Assembly (NCBI RefSeq): GCF_000827885.1
Contig: NZ_JTKH01000013.1
Location: 1 to 64,000, forward strand
From: Vibrio renipiscarius
GTDB taxonomy: Bacteria > Pseudomonadota > Gammaproteobacteria > Enterobacterales > Vibrionaceae
Length of the DNA: 64,000 nucleotides
Direction: 5' to 3'
Within the stretch, counting starts at the first letter, position 1; every line of letters starts with the position of its first letter. Positions 10,800-20,272 of this stretch are shown here, piece by piece. Position numbers and translations under genes: made by a program. Below the pieces are notes generated by a model that did no database searches, was not told the DNA's origin, and saw only the letters and a list, made by a program, of their open reading frames with translations.

Positions 10800-11993
10800 G
10801 TGCCGCATTCTCCTTCTGTTTCACCCGCTAAATCGCAAATGATTCTGCTTACTTTACTGGTTTTGTTCAGTCCTTTAGCGATTGATATTTACTTACCAGC
10901 ATTCCCTTTGATGCAAGAGTCGTTTCACGTGGAACATGCTCAGGTGCAAGACACGATTAGTTGGTTCTTGTTCGCGATGGGTATCGGCCAGTTATTTGCA
11001 GGCCCACTCGCAGACAAGTTAGGCCGTCGAACGGTTGCACTTGGTGGTATTGGTATCTATGGCGTGAGTGCTTTATTGGCGTGGAGCGCTCAAAGCATAG
11101 AATGGATGCTGATGGCTCGATTGCTACAAGGTTTGGGCGCATGCGCGACTTCTGTAGCCGCCTTTGCAACCGTTCGCGATCTCTTTGGCCCACAAAAAAG
11201 TGGCAAGATGATCAGTTACCTAAATGGGGCGATATGTTTTATTCCCGCTTTAGCGCCGATCTTAGGCAGTTGGCTTACCCAGCAGTTTGGCTGGCGCAGT
11301 AACTTTAGTTTCATGGCTGGCTTTGCGATCACGGTGTTGGTGATGATGATTGTTGGCATGAAAGAGACCAACTTATCACCAAGTAAGGAGCCGGTGTTTA
11401 AGCTCAATCGCTATACGAGTATTCTGCAGACGCCGACATTCTTGTTCCATGCGAGTCTTTGCATGTTAGCCATGGCAATCATTCTTGCTTATGTCACATC
11501 TGCCCCTGTGGTATTGATGGCGCAATTAGGCTTGAGTATGAATGACTTTACCTTCTGGTTTGGTTTGAATGCTGCGATCAATATCATTGCTTGTATGACT
11601 GCGCCAAAATGTATGGACAAGCTTGGTACACGCGCCACTCTCATGATCGGTCTTACTATCTTGATGCTTGCAGGCGTGTTAATGCTGTTATTAGCCTCAA
11701 TCGAGACTGCACTTGCCTTTATGCTGCCTATCTTCCTTTCTTCGGTTGGTTTTGCTTGGATTCTTGGTGCAGCGGCAGGTAAGGCGTTGGCCCCGTTTGG
11801 TGATAAAGCCGGTACTGCCGCGGCATTGTTAGGTTTATTCCAAATGAGTGGGTCAGGGTTGGTGATTGCACTGGTTCAACGCTTAGGCTTAGAGCCTCAA
11901 ACGTTAATTGCAATTCAGATGCTGATTGTTTTCCCTTGGTTGCTGGTATTGTTTACTAAATCAGGTCGAGCGTGGCATGAGGTCAATGCGTAA
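10800..11993 (+). CDS. Bcr/CflA-family MFS drug efflux transporter
   Basis: A 397-aa protein with about 12 membrane helices. LFSPLAIDIYLPAFP in helix 1 and GQLFAGPLADKLGRR (motif A of drug:H+ antiporters, loop 2-3) place it in the Bcr/CflA group, which exports drugs such as bicyclomycin and also peptides. RLLQGLGACATSVA is the helix-4 motif. The GTG start has no convincing ribosome site; an internal ATG at 10839 is an alternative. It is probably controlled by the divergent LysR gene. The real substrate cannot be told from sequence. Confidence 0.9.
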   Translation: MPHSPSVSPAKSQMILLTLLVLFSPLAIDIYLPAFPLMQESFHVEHAQVQDTISWFLFAMGIGQLFAGPLADKLGRRTVALGGIGIYGVSALLAWSAQSIEWMLMARLLQGLGACATSVAAFATVRDLFGPQKSGKMISYLNGAICFIPALAPILGSWLTQQFGWRSNFSFMAGFAITVLVMMIVGMKETNLSPSKEPVFKLNRYTSILQTPTFLFHASLCMLAMAIILAYVTSAPVVLMAQLGLSMNDFTFWFGLNAAINIIACMTAPKCMDKLGTRATLMIGLTILMLAGVLMLLLASIETALAFMLPIFLSSVGFAWILGAAAGKALAPFGDKAGTAAALLGLFQMSGSGLVIALVQRLGLEPQTLIAIQMLIVFPWLLVLFTKSGRAWHEVNA

Positions 11994-12094
11994 TAACCCG
12001 TGAGAATGATTCGGTTATTTGGCTTACAACTAGGCGGCATAGCGAAAACGTTGTATATTTAGCGTTCTTATTTAGCAAGTGGATTTTTTATAAC

Positions 12095-12379
12095 ATGTCT
12101 CTGACGACTTACGAGATGGCACGCATACTAGAACAACTAGATACCGCTCCAGAGAAAGTTATGTTTGGTAAATTACTCAATGAATTGGGTAATCAAAGCG
12201 GTGAGCGTATTCAAAGTGCGGCTAAGCAAGTCCCTGTAGCGGTGTTACGCGATATGATCTATCACTTCCAACAAGTGATTCTTTCTCGTAAAGATGAACA
12301 AGTTGATATCCTCGCTAAGCAAATTGCCGATCAAGGTATCTCTGTTGAAGAGTTAAAGTTATACCTTGAGTCTCGCTAA
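12095..12379 (+). CDS. Conserved-looking hypothetical protein, 94 aa
   Basis: I do not recognise this protein. It is small, soluble, without signal peptide, cysteine or membrane segment, and looks mostly alpha-helical, with a charged C-terminal half (SRKDEQVDILAKQIADQGIS). It is transcribed alone and closed by its own strong terminator, and its codon use looks like that of its neighbours, so it is very likely a real gene. The convergent neighbour is asnC. No catalytic or DNA-binding motif is evident. Confidence 0.8.
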   Translation: MSLTTYEMARILEQLDTAPEKVMFGKLLNELGNQSGERIQSAAKQVPVAVLRDMIYHFQQVILSRKDEQVDILAKQIADQGISVEELKLYLESR

Positions 12380-12390
12380 TTTCTTTCATT

Positions 12391-12419
12391 AAAAAAGCTC
12401 GCCATTGGCGAGCTTTTTT
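12391..12419. terminator. Bidirectional terminator between the 94-aa gene and asnC
   Basis: A 13-bp stem (AAAAAAGCTCGCC / GGCGAGCTTTTTT) with a 3-base loop. A and T runs on both sides let it serve both convergent genes. Confidence 0.92.
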
Positions 12420-12441
12420 ATGTCTGTATCGAACCCCATCG

Positions 12442-12906
12442 CTATGGGTTCACGTTTCGATTGATCGGATTTTGCAGAGAGATTAGCGTTTCGGTGGATT
12501 GCACTTCATCGATGGCTTGCAGTTTATCAATCAAAACATACTGCAACTCTTCTATCGAACGACACATCAATTTTACAAAGATGTTGTAAGCGCCAGTGGT
12601 GTAATACGCTTCCACGACTTCCTCTAGCGCATTGAGTTTGGCCAGTGCGGAATGATAGTCACGGGCCGCGTTGAGATTAATGCCGATAAAGCAGCACACA
12701 TCGTAGCCGAGCTTTTTGGTATCAACGATAACCTCTGTGCCTTGGATTACATTGGCCGCCTTCATTTTTTCAATGCGAACGTGAATAGTGGCAGGGCTAA
12801 CATCAAATTTTTTGGCCATCTCAGCATAGGGTGTACGCGCATCTGCCATTAGCGTTTTTAATATGGCTTTATCAAGATCGTCGAGTTTATTCACGTGTAC
12901 TTGCAT
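12442..12906 (-). CDS. asnC: Asparagine-responsive regulator AsnC
   Basis: A 154-aa Lrp/AsnC-family regulator, nearly co-linear with E. coli AsnC: an N-terminal HTH (SPATIHVRIEKMK, about 37-49) and a C-terminal RAM effector domain with EAYYTTGAYNIFVKLMCRS and STETLISLQNPI. AsnC senses asparagine and activates asnA in E. coli. Here asnA is not next to it; the divergent neighbour is the GGDEF-EAL gene. The ATG is preceded by AGGA at 5-base spacing. Confidence 0.95.
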   Translation of the reverse strand: MQVHVNKLDDLDKAILKTLMADARTPYAEMAKKFDVSPATIHVRIEKMKAANVIQGTEVIVDTKKLGYDVCCFIGINLNAARDYHSALAKLNALEEVVEAYYTTGAYNIFVKLMCRSIEELQYVLIDKLQAIDEVQSTETLISLQNPINRNVNP

Positions 12907-13013
12907 AAAAATCCTGCCTGAATTTAAGCACTTAAGCTGTCGAGTTTAGTACAATTTACCACCAATGATGATACCATTGTATGTGTATTTCTTTTTATTA
13001 AAGAGCTGAATCT

Positions 13014-15476
13014 GTGCGTGTTTGCCTGATCGTTATTTCCCTTCTGCTGAGCCCTCTCGTCAGCGCAAAAGATCGGGATGAATTTATCGTTCACTCCTAC
13101 AATCAGGGAGTATTCTGGGCAGGGTCTTTTCTACAAGGATTGGACAAGATACTGAAACCCGCTCAATCTTTCTTACCTACCATTTCTATTGAGAATAAAG
13201 ACTCACAAAACGGCGCGTGTTTTGAATTGCTTACATTGGCAGATACGCCTTCGGTGATGAATAAACCGATGAGCTTTGTTGAGCGATACCGAATGGAATT
13301 ACGTTTGGTTTTGATTCTGTGCCTGACGCTATCAATCGTGATCGTCGGGCTCATTTACTATCTTCGTCGTTTGAAGCGTAGTGAACAAGAAGCCCTCGAA
13401 AACCAAACCCTTATTGAGATGGTGTTCGATCAAAGTTATCACTACATCGGCCTTCTTGATGCTCAAGGTTGCATTCTCTCAAGCAACAGCAAACTACAAG
13501 ATTTGTTCTATCACCAAAATATGGTGGTGGAGAAGCCTATTTGGTCGAATTGTCACTGGGAGCAAAGTGCAATCAATCGGCTACAGCATTATTTTTCGGC
13601 CAATAATGATGAGAGCAATTGTCAATTCGAGGCTGAGATTTGGCACCCAGAACACGGTTCAATCGTATTGGAGCTGTCATTAAGAAACTTACCAAGGCAT
13701 GAAAATCGACCGGTACAAATCCTGCTTGAAGCGCGCGATATCACCTCTCGAAAATTAACCGAAGAACGCCTGTTTGAGCGTGAAGCTAATCTCAGTCATT
13801 ACTATGAACAGCAACCAGTGATGATGATTACGCTGGATGATAAAAATCGCATTCAGCAGGTCAACCGTTTTGCTGAGCAGCTATTGGGTTACAAAGAGAA
13901 TCAAATCCTCGGGCATTGGCTCAATTCCTTTTATGTGGACGCTGAAGCCAGTACGCCGCGACAAGTTTTATTGCAGCCTAAACAAGTCATGAAGGGCGTT
14001 TGGCGTCGTGAGGTTGAGTACCGACACCAAGATGGCCAGACCCTTTGGATTCGGGAAAATATTCGCCCGTTAACAGAGAGTGGGCAGTTACTGATTGTGG
14101 GTGAAGATATTACGACGATGCGTCAACTCTCTGAGCAGATCACCTATCAAGCATCCTATGATCTACTGACTGGGGCTTATAACCGTAACCATTTTGAAAT
14201 GGAGTTAAACACGGCATTACAAGAGGTGGAGATTGAGACGCGTACCCACGCGATGCTTTACCTCGATATGGACCAACTTAAGGTGCTGAATGACACCGCA
14301 GGCCACGAGGCCGGTGATGCTGCCATTCGTTTTTGCGCGGGAATCATAGCGGAAGTGCTGCCATACAAAGCCATATTGGCTCGTATGGGAGGGGATGAGT
14401 TTTCCGTATTATTGAAGGACTGCACTGAGCGTGACGCGAAAAATGTGGCGAGTTCCATTCTGGCGACGTTAGCGGAACAGCCTTTTCTTTGTGGTGACAT
14501 TAAACTCAACCTGACTTGTTCTATTGGTATACGCTTAATTGACCATACCGCCTCTTCGCCACAAATGGTGCACGCTCAAGCCGATACGGCTTGTTATGCC
14601 GCCAAAGAAGAAGGCCGTAACCGTTTCAGTCTGTATTGCCAAGATGACCAACAACTGCGTCGTCGTGAAATGGAAATGGCTTGCGTTAATATGGTGCACG
14701 ATGCGCTCAATCATCGCCGTCTTGAATTGTTCGCACAGCGGATACTGAGTCTGGAGCAAGACGACAACCGCATGCACTTTGAGATATTAGTGCGCATTCG
14801 TAATGCGGAAGGCGAATACATGTCGCCGGGGATTTTTATGCCCGCGGCTGAGCGTTATAACATTGCACATTTGATTGATAAGCAGGTAGTGCGTCAAACA
14901 CTACAGTGGCTGACACAACATCCTGAGAGTATTCATAACTTAGCGCTGTGCGCGATCAATATCTCTGGCCACTCGATGGGGAACCAGGAATTTACTGACT
15001 TCTTATTTCATGAGTTGCAAGCGAGTGCGGTGCCGTGCAACAAGATTTGTTTAGAGATCACCGAAACGGCGGCGATGAGCAATATGACGCAAGCGATTGA
15101 GTTTTTTGGTCAGCTTAAGCAATTAGGGTGTTTGATTGCTTTGGATGATTTTGGCTCAGGCTTATCCTCGTTTGGGTATTTGAAAAAATTACCTGTCGAT
15201 ATCGTGAAGATTGATGGTTTGTTTGTTCGTGAGATGGACAACAATGAAATGGATCACGTCATGGTTCGCTCAATCAATGATTTAGCGAAACAGATGGGGA
15301 AACGCACGGTCGCTGAGTTTGTTGAAAGCCACCAAATTATTGAGCAGCTTATTGAGCTGGGCGTCGATTATGCGCAAGGATACGCAATCGGAAAACCGAA
15401 ACCTCTCGCCGACTTAGTGGGTGAGCTCACTCGTGAGAGTGAAGAGTTCACTCGCGAGCGTAGTAGCCAAGAATAA
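13014..15476 (+). CDS. Membrane PAS-PAS-GGDEF-EAL cyclic-di-GMP protein
   Basis: An 820-aa protein: signal peptide (about 1-18), a short periplasmic stretch, one membrane helix (about 96-117), two PAS domains (about 125-250 and 262-378), a GGDEF domain with an intact GGDEF at 459-463, and an EAL domain. The EAL motif is EIL (590-592), still with the catalytic Glu, and DDFGSG (711-716) is intact, so both cyclase and phosphodiesterase activity are possible. The periplasmic part is only ~75 aa: it begins HSYNQGVFWAGSFLQG, like an ABC-type substrate-binding sensor, and ends NKPMSFVERY, like the usual segment before the helix, as if the middle were deleted. The start is GTG with AAAGAG upstream. 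Confidence 0.92.
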   Translation: MRVCLIVISLLLSPLVSAKDRDEFIVHSYNQGVFWAGSFLQGLDKILKPAQSFLPTISIENKDSQNGACFELLTLADTPSVMNKPMSFVERYRMELRLVLILCLTLSIVIVGLIYYLRRLKRSEQEALENQTLIEMVFDQSYHYIGLLDAQGCILSSNSKLQDLFYHQNMVVEKPIWSNCHWEQSAINRLQHYFSANNDESNCQFEAEIWHPEHGSIVLELSLRNLPRHENRPVQILLEARDITSRKLTEERLFEREANLSHYYEQQPVMMITLDDKNRIQQVNRFAEQLLGYKENQILGHWLNSFYVDAEASTPRQVLLQPKQVMKGVWRREVEYRHQDGQTLWIRENIRPLTESGQLLIVGEDITTMRQLSEQITYQASYDLLTGAYNRNHFEMELNTALQEVEIETRTHAMLYLDMDQLKVLNDTAGHEAGDAAIRFCAGIIAEVLPYKAILARMGGDEFSVLLKDCTERDAKNVASSILATLAEQPFLCGDIKLNLTCSIGIRLIDHTASSPQMVHAQADTACYAAKEEGRNRFSLYCQDDQQLRRREMEMACVNMVHDALNHRRLELFAQRILSLEQDDNRMHFEILVRIRNAEGEYMSPGIFMPAAERYNIAHLIDKQVVRQTLQWLTQHPESIHNLALCAINISGHSMGNQEFTDFLFHELQASAVPCNKICLEITETAAMSNMTQAIEFFGQLKQLGCLIALDDFGSGLSSFGYLKKLPVDIVKIDGLFVREMDNNEMDHVMVRSINDLAKQMGKRTVAEFVESHQIIEQLIELGVDYAQGYAIGKPKPLADLVGELTRESEEFTRERSSQE

Positions 15477-15522
15477 AATTCGCTAAACTGCGCGTCCTTT
15501 TTGCGCTTTACTGGAGCCAACT

Positions 15523-16302
15523 GTGCAATTACAAATTGTTTGTGAAGACCTAACTCAAACGGATCGCCTTGCTGAACTTGCGACCCGCTGGGGGCTTGAA
15601 CATGATGAGCAAAGTCAATTTGCATTAGTGCTGACAGATCAGCGTTTAGAACTACGCAAACTTGATGAGCCAAAGCTAGGCGCAATCTTTGTCGATTTGG
15701 TTTCTGGTGCCGTCGCGCATCGCCGCAAGTTTGGCGGTGGTAAAGGGCAGGCAATCGCGAAAGCGGCCGGTTTGAATAAGGGCGCAACACCAACCATATT
15801 AGATGGAACCGCAGGCCTTGGCCGTGATGCTTTTGTATTGGCGTCACTGGGTTGTAAAGTGCAAATGGTCGAGCGTCATCCCGTCGTCGCAGCGTTGCTA
15901 GATGATGGTTTAACTCGCGCAAAGCAAGACAGCGAAATTGGTTCGTGGGTTTCCGAGCGAATGTCATTACTGCACGCTTCGAGCCATAACGCATTAGACA
16001 CTCTCGCAAACGATCCAGAATTTGTTGCGCCAGATGTGGTGTATCTTGATCCTATGTACCCACACCCTGAGAACAAAAAGAAAAGCGCATTAGTTAAAAA
16101 AGAGATGCGCGTGTTCCAATCCTTGGTGGGCGCAGATAATGATGCGGATGCCTTGTTAGTACCGGCCTTAGCGTTAGCAACAAAACGAGTAGTGGTTAAA
16201 CGCCCTGATTACGCAGAGTGGCTTGATCAAATCAAGCCAAGCATGGCGATTGAAACCAAAAAGAATCGATTTGATGTCTATGTAAAAGCATCGATGAGTT
16301 AA
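15523..16302 (+). CDS. rsmJ: 16S rRNA (guanine-1516-N2) methyltransferase RsmJ
   Basis: A 259-aa SAM-dependent methyltransferase that modifies G1516 in helix 45 of 16S rRNA. Visible are the RsmJ-specific [20 protein letters not shown] block (about 66-85), SAM motif [19 protein letters not shown] (about 89-106) and the catalytic [17 protein letters not shown]. The GTG start at 15523 has TGGAG 7 bases upstream. In E. coli rsmJ also lies close to uspA, uspB and yhiN, and that grouping is kept here. Confidence 0.95.
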   Translation: MQLQIVCEDLTQTDRLAELATRWGLEHDEQSQFALVLTDQRLELRKLDEPKLGAIFVDLVSGAVAHRRKFGGGKGQAIAKAAGLNKGATPTILDGTAGLGRDAFVLASLGCKVQMVERHPVVAALLDDGLTRAKQDSEIGSWVSERMSLLHASSHNALDTLANDPEFVAPDVVYLDPMYPHPENKKKSALVKKEMRVFQSLVGADNDADALLVPALALATKRVVVKRPDYAEWLDQIKPSMAIETKKNRFDVYVKASMS

Positions 16303-16317
16303 GTTCGAGACCCAAAC

Positions 16318-16350
16318 AAAAAAGCCCGCATCAATGAATGCGGGCTTTTT
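16318..16350. terminator. Bidirectional terminator after rsmJ
   Basis: Stem AAAAAAGCCCGCAT / ATGCGGGCTTTTT with a CAATGA loop, between two convergent genes. Confidence 0.92.
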
Positions 16351-16363
16351 ATTTGTGGCGACT

Positions 16364-17251
16364 TTATGACGAAGAGCTCGATGTATAGTGACGTTCGACT
16401 TGGCGTTTAACCCAAGTTTCGTTAACCCAGAGTGACAACAAAATAATAGCTCCCCCAATCGAAAGGCGAAGCAGATCGACATCGCGGTTCCAAATAACAA
16501 TGTTAACGATCAGGCCTGCAGGGACGAGGGCATTATTCATTACCGCTAAAGCACCCGCATTCACCATTGTGGCGCCTTTGTTCCAAGCAAAATAACCAAT
16601 GCCAGAAGCGATCAAGCCAAGGTACAACAAGATCCCCCACTGAGTGCTGGTGGTCGGTAGATTGTCGATATTGCCCATTAGGCTAAACGCGATCGTCGCA
16701 ACGACAAGTGCACCCAGATAAAAATAACCAAAGACGGCGTGCTGCGGCAGCTTAACCGGTTCCGTTTCCATGATGTATTTGTAGCCGACTTGGCCAATGG
16801 CAAAGCAGAGGTTTGCCCCTTGAACGACTAAGAAACCGAGTAAGAAATTCTCATTAATGCCGGCAAATTTAATAAAAGCAGCCCCGACAACGGCGATGCC
16901 AGCGGTGACTAAATACCAAGGAGAGAAGCGACCTTTGAGTAAGTCATAAATTAAAGTGACGTAGATAGGGGTGAAAACGGTGAACAGCAGGACTTCAGGC
17001 ACCGATAGGAGCAGAAACGATTGATAGTAAAAACAATACATCAACCCAAGCTGGAAGCCACCAACGATCATGAGTTTGGCGATAAGGGATTTGCTGACGC
17101 CTTTGAATTTTATAAACGGCAGAAAGACGATGCTGGCTAACGCCACACGCATAAAGACGGAAAACCAAGAGTCGACCTGGCCTGCCAGATAGACACCAAT
17201 CAAGCTAAATGAAAATGCCCAAAGCAACGTGACGGCTGATAAGTAGCCCAT
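16364..17251 (-). CDS. EamA/DMT-family inner-membrane transporter
   Basis: A 295-aa protein with about ten hydrophobic segments in two EamA repeats. The repeat-like features are VPEVLLFTVFTPIYV in the first half and ASGIGYFAWNKGATMVNAGALAVMNNALVP in the second. The family includes exporters of amino acids and other small metabolites; the substrate is unknown. The C-terminus ends in a run of five serines. It is a single gene between convergent rsmJ and the tandem uspA gene. Confidence 0.9.
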   Translation of the reverse strand: MGYLSAVTLLWAFSFSLIGVYLAGQVDSWFSVFMRVALASIVFLPFIKFKGVSKSLIAKLMIVGGFQLGLMYCFYYQSFLLLSVPEVLLFTVFTPIYVTLIYDLLKGRFSPWYLVTAGIAVVGAAFIKFAGINENFLLGFLVVQGANLCFAIGQVGYKYIMETEPVKLPQHAVFGYFYLGALVVATIAFSLMGNIDNLPTTSTQWGILLYLGLIASGIGYFAWNKGATMVNAGALAVMNNALVPAGLIVNIVIWNRDVDLLRLSIGGAIILLSLWVNETWVKRQVERHYTSSSSS

Positions 17252-17311
17252 AAATCCATACTCATTATCAATAACAGCCGTCAGTCTAAACTAGATGATT
17301 CAGTGAAGCGA

Positions 17312-17737
17312 TTAATCCTTGAGTGGTACAACCAACAAGTCGACCGGTGTGCAATTAATCAGTTGGCGAGTGGAAGAAAGCAACTTGCTCCAAAAATCTT
17401 GGTGGTGACCACAGATCACCAAGTCAATTTGATACTCACTGATGTTTTCGCACAGCTCATTACTCAAATCCCCGCTGCCCACTAACGTATGCTTAATGGG
17501 ATAGCCAGCGTGATCCGCCAGGCTTTGTAGCTGTTGCTGTGAGGCTTCAATGGCTTGGTGCTGTGTCTCAGCCATATTGATATCGATTAAGCCGGTATAA
17601 AGCTCAGCATAATTCACATCAATATGAATAAATGACACTTCCGCGTTTAACGGTTTCGCTAATAACACCGCTTTCTCTACCAAATGTTTACTGTCTTCAG
17701 ACAGGTCTATTGCGACTAAAATATGTTGATAACTCAT
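17312..17737 (-). CDS. uspA: Universal stress protein A
   Basis: A 141-aa cytoplasmic protein closely matching E. coli UspA: N-terminal YQHILVAIDLSEDSKHLVEKA, LYTGLIDINM in the middle and a C-terminal CGHHQDFWSKLLSSTRQLIN. Like enterobacterial UspA it lacks the G2xG9xGS nucleotide-binding pattern of ATP-binding USPs. The start at 17737 is supported by AGGAG 8 bases upstream; a longer frame from 17776 is unlikely. Divergent from the ferritin gene. UspA is induced by growth arrest and many stresses. Confidence 0.95.
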   Translation of the reverse strand: MSYQHILVAIDLSEDSKHLVEKAVLLAKPLNAEVSFIHIDVNYAELYTGLIDINMAETQHQAIEASQQQLQSLADHAGYPIKHTLVGSGDLSNELCENISEYQIDLVICGHHQDFWSKLLSSTRQLINCTPVDLLVVPLKD

Positions 17738-17890
17738 ACTGTCATCTCCTGTAGGTCTTTGATTTAAGGTTAGCACTGGTCGAGTGATAATTATGCTGTC
17801 GTGATCCCATAACCATACTCAGTATGCAAAGTGTTCTGTTTTTGTTCGTGTTATAGTCAATTAGGATTACAGAATGACTAGGAGCAGAAA

Positions 17891-18418
17891 ATGTTGTCAC
17901 AAGCTATGATTGATGAATTGAATGAGCAAATTAACCTCGAATTCTTCTCATCCAATCTATACTTACAAATGAGTGCTTGGTGTGAAGACAAAGGATTCGA
18001 CGGTGCTGCTGAGTTTCTACGTGCGCACGCGGTAGAAGAAATGGGGCACATGCAACGTTTGTTCACCTACGTAAGTGAAACCGGTGGTATGCCGATTCTG
18101 GGGTCGATTGATGCACCCAAGCACATGTTTGGTAGCCTAGGTGAAGTCTTTCGTGAAACTTATGAGCACGAGCAGATGATTACACTGCAAATTAATAAAC
18201 TCGCTCATTTAGCGTTTACTTCACAAGACTACTCAACATTCAACTTCTTACAGTGGTACGTAGCCGAACAGCACGAGGAAGAGAAGTTATTTAAAGGGAT
18301 ATTAGATAAATTGGAACTGGTTGGCGAAGATGGTAAGGCATTGTTCTTTATCGATAAAGATCTCGCTGCGTTAGCAAAAGAAGGTTCATCTTCCATTATG
18401 GACGCCCCGGCTGCGTAA
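17891..18418 (+). CDS. ftnA: Bacterial ferritin FtnA
   Basis: A 175-aa non-haem ferritin forming the 24-subunit iron-storage cage. The four-helix bundle carries ferroxidase ligands: Glu in NLEFFSS, EEMGH (Glu and His), Glu in YEHE and the QHEEE segment. The length matches E. coli FtnA (165 aa) plus a short tail. A ribosome site AGGAG precedes the ATG. RyhB, encoded at 35.5 kb, represses iron-storage and iron-using genes in enterobacteria; I did not identify a specific pairing site here. Confidence 0.95.
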   Translation: MLSQAMIDELNEQINLEFFSSNLYLQMSAWCEDKGFDGAAEFLRAHAVEEMGHMQRLFTYVSETGGMPILGSIDAPKHMFGSLGEVFRETYEHEQMITLQINKLAHLAFTSQDYSTFNFLQWYVAEQHEEEKLFKGILDKLELVGEDGKALFFIDKDLAALAKEGSSSIMDAPAA

Positions 18419-18490
18419 TCGTTAGCCAAAGACATTCTTACTGATTGTCTTTTTCTCTTGGGCTTCGTTGGAAGATGTAGGGAGGAAGAG

Positions 18491-18814
18491 ATGATCAGTG
18501 GAGACACTATTTTATTTGCACTTATGCTTGTCACGTTAATCAACATGGCAAGATATCTGACTGCGTTGCGTTCATTAATTTATATTATGCGTGAAGCACA
18601 TCCATTGTTGTACCAGCAAGTGGACGGCGGTGGCTTTTTTACCACGCATGGCAACATGACCAAACAGGTCAAGCTGTTCAGTTATTTGAAAACAAAAGAA
18701 TATCATCATCATCATGATCCCGTATTTACTTCTAAATGTAGCCGGGTGAGACAACTGTTTATCTTATGCTCGACACTTCTCTTGGTGACCCTTTTTGCTT
18801 CTTTCATTCTTTAA
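18491..18814 (+). CDS. uspB: Universal stress protein B
   Basis: A 107-aa protein with a membrane helix at each end ([18 protein letters not shown] and [19 protein letters not shown]) and the highly conserved UspB middle including [14 protein letters not shown] and the [11 protein letters not shown] histidine run. ATG 18491 is preceded by GGAGGAAG and gives the normal family length; the in-frame upstream ATG at 18458 overlaps no better signal. UspB is linked to stationary phase and ethanol tolerance in E. coli, where it also neighbours uspA. Confidence 0.95.
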   Translation: MISGDTILFALMLVTLINMARYLTALRSLIYIMREAHPLLYQQVDGGGFFTTHGNMTKQVKLFSYLKTKEYHHHHDPVFTSKCSRVRQLFILCSTLLLVTLFASFIL

Positions 18815-18892
18815 GCCATGAATGGTGTAAACTCAATTCGGCAGCGAATTGGCAAGCTGTTAAAGAATCGCTAGAATAGCGCTTCGATTTGC

Positions 18893-18922
18893 AAGGATGT
18901 GCACTCAGCACATCCTTTTTTT
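18893..18922 (+). terminator. Terminator after uspB
   Basis: Stem AAGGATGTGC / GCACATCCTT, 5-base loop, followed by seven T. Confidence 0.93.
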
Positions 18923-18954
18923 ATTGCCTAAGTAAGTTGTTTGAGTAAATCATC

Positions 18955-20142
18955 ATGAGTGAAAAATTTGACGTCGTTATTATCGGTGCCGGTGCTGCGG
19001 GATTAGTTTGTGCAGCAGAAGCGGGTAAGCGAGGTCGTAAAGTATTGGTATTAGACCATGCAAAAAAACCAGGGCGTAAAATCCTTATCTCTGGTGGTGG
19101 CCGCTGTAATTTCACCAACTACGATGTGAGTGCCAACAACTACTTATGCCGCAACCCGCACTTTGTGAAATCGGCACTATCTCAGTACACCAACTGGGAT
19201 TTCATTTCGATGGTGAGCAAATACGGCATCGAATTTGAAGAGCGCGATCACGGCCAACTGTTCTGTGTTGATTCTGCAAAGCAGATCGTCAATATGCTGT
19301 TGGAAGAGTGCCAACAAGCGAAAGTACAGTTCCGTTACCAACAAGATGTGCATCAAATTGAACAAACGGAACAAGGTTTTAATTTGATGGCCAATACGAC
19401 GGCGATTGAGTGCCAGTCATTGGTTGTGGCTACAGGTGGTCTGTCGATGCCAAAACTGGGCGCAACGCCATTTGGCTACAAAGTGGCGGAACAGTTTGGT
19501 TTGCCAATTATCCCTACGTCTGCAGGCTTAGTGCCATTCACTTTGCATAAGCAAGAGAAAGAAGATTTCGAAGCTCTGTCTGGCATTGCGATCCCAGCTG
19601 AAATTACCGCACAAGATGGTACGGTATTTAAAGAAGCTCTGCTGTTTACTCACCGAGGTCTATCTGGCCCGGCGGTATTGCAGATTTCGTCATTCTGGAA
19701 AGCGGGTCAGAAAGTGACGATTAATCTTGTTCCAGAAGCGGATGTTGATGAACTATTGACGGTTTCACGTGAACAACACCCGAATCAAAGTTTGAAGAAT
19801 ACACTGGCGCGAGTGTTACCAAAGCGCTTAGTGGAAGTGATGGTTGATCGTAAAGAGCTGGTGGATAAGCCGCTGAAACAGTTCAACGACAAAGAGCTTA
19901 AGCAGATCACCGAATACCTGGAAAACTGGCAGGTTGCACCAAACGGCACGGAAGGCTACCGCACGGCAGAAGTGACGCTTGGTGGCGTTGATACCGACCA
20001 TCTTTCGTCAAAAACGATGCAGAGTAAAAATATCGACGGTTTGTATTTCATCGGTGAAGTGATGGATGTGACCGGCTGGTTAGGCGGTTATAACTTCCAG
20101 TGGTGCTGGAGCTCCGGTTTTGTGGCGGGCCAATACGCTTAA
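18955..20142 (+). CDS. NAD(P)/FAD-dependent oxidoreductase, YhiN (HI0933) family
   Basis: A 395-aa flavoprotein. The N-terminal Rossmann fold has VVIIGAGAAGLVCAAEAG (about 6-23), followed by the family block GRKILISGGGRCNFTN. The C-terminus has GGVDTDHLSSKTM and GLYFIGEVMDVTGWLGGYN, the second FAD contact. The family is widespread and the reaction has not been established. Its place beside uspB matches E. coli yhiN. A GGAGTTT terminator follows. Confidence 0.92.
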   Translation: MSEKFDVVIIGAGAAGLVCAAEAGKRGRKVLVLDHAKKPGRKILISGGGRCNFTNYDVSANNYLCRNPHFVKSALSQYTNWDFISMVSKYGIEFEERDHGQLFCVDSAKQIVNMLLEECQQAKVQFRYQQDVHQIEQTEQGFNLMANTTAIECQSLVVATGGLSMPKLGATPFGYKVAEQFGLPIIPTSAGLVPFTLHKQEKEDFEALSGIAIPAEITAQDGTVFKEALLFTHRGLSGPAVLQISSFWKAGQKVTINLVPEADVDELLTVSREQHPNQSLKNTLARVLPKRLVEVMVDRKELVDKPLKQFNDKELKQITEYLENWQVAPNGTEGYRTAEVTLGGVDTDHLSSKTMQSKNIDGLYFIGEVMDVTGWLGGYNFQWCWSSGFVAGQYA

Positions 20143-20154
20143 CAAGTCATGCTG

Positions 20155-20183
20155 AAACTCTCCCATCTGGGGGAGTTTTTTTT
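20155..20183 (+). terminator. Terminator after the YhiN-family gene
   Basis: A 9-bp stem AACTCTCCC / GGGGGAGTT (one G-U pair) with an ATCT loop and eight T. Confidence 0.9.
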
Positions 20184-20237
20184 CATTTGTAACTGGTTAA
20201 GTCATTCTACTTGTTGAATATGTTTGGGTTAGGCATA

Positions 20238-20253
20238 ATGTTACGAGTAACAT
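20238..20253. promoter_or_regulatory. GntR operator upstream of gntR
   Basis: Perfect 16-bp palindrome ATGTTACGAGTAACAT, 20 bases before the gntR start. It matches the E. coli gluconate-repressor operator pattern ATGTTAC-N2-GTAACAT, and related copies lie in front of the gluconate permease gene, so gntR is probably autoregulated. Confidence 0.85.
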
Positions 20254-20272
20254 GGATGAATAAAATACCCCT

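Noticed and set aside
10921..10936. Near-parS sequence CGTTTCACGTGGAACA in the MFS gene; also 19761-19776, 31164-31179 and 35658-35673
   Set aside because: Two or three mismatches to the 16-bp palindrome. Given two exact copies nearby, I count only those as parS.
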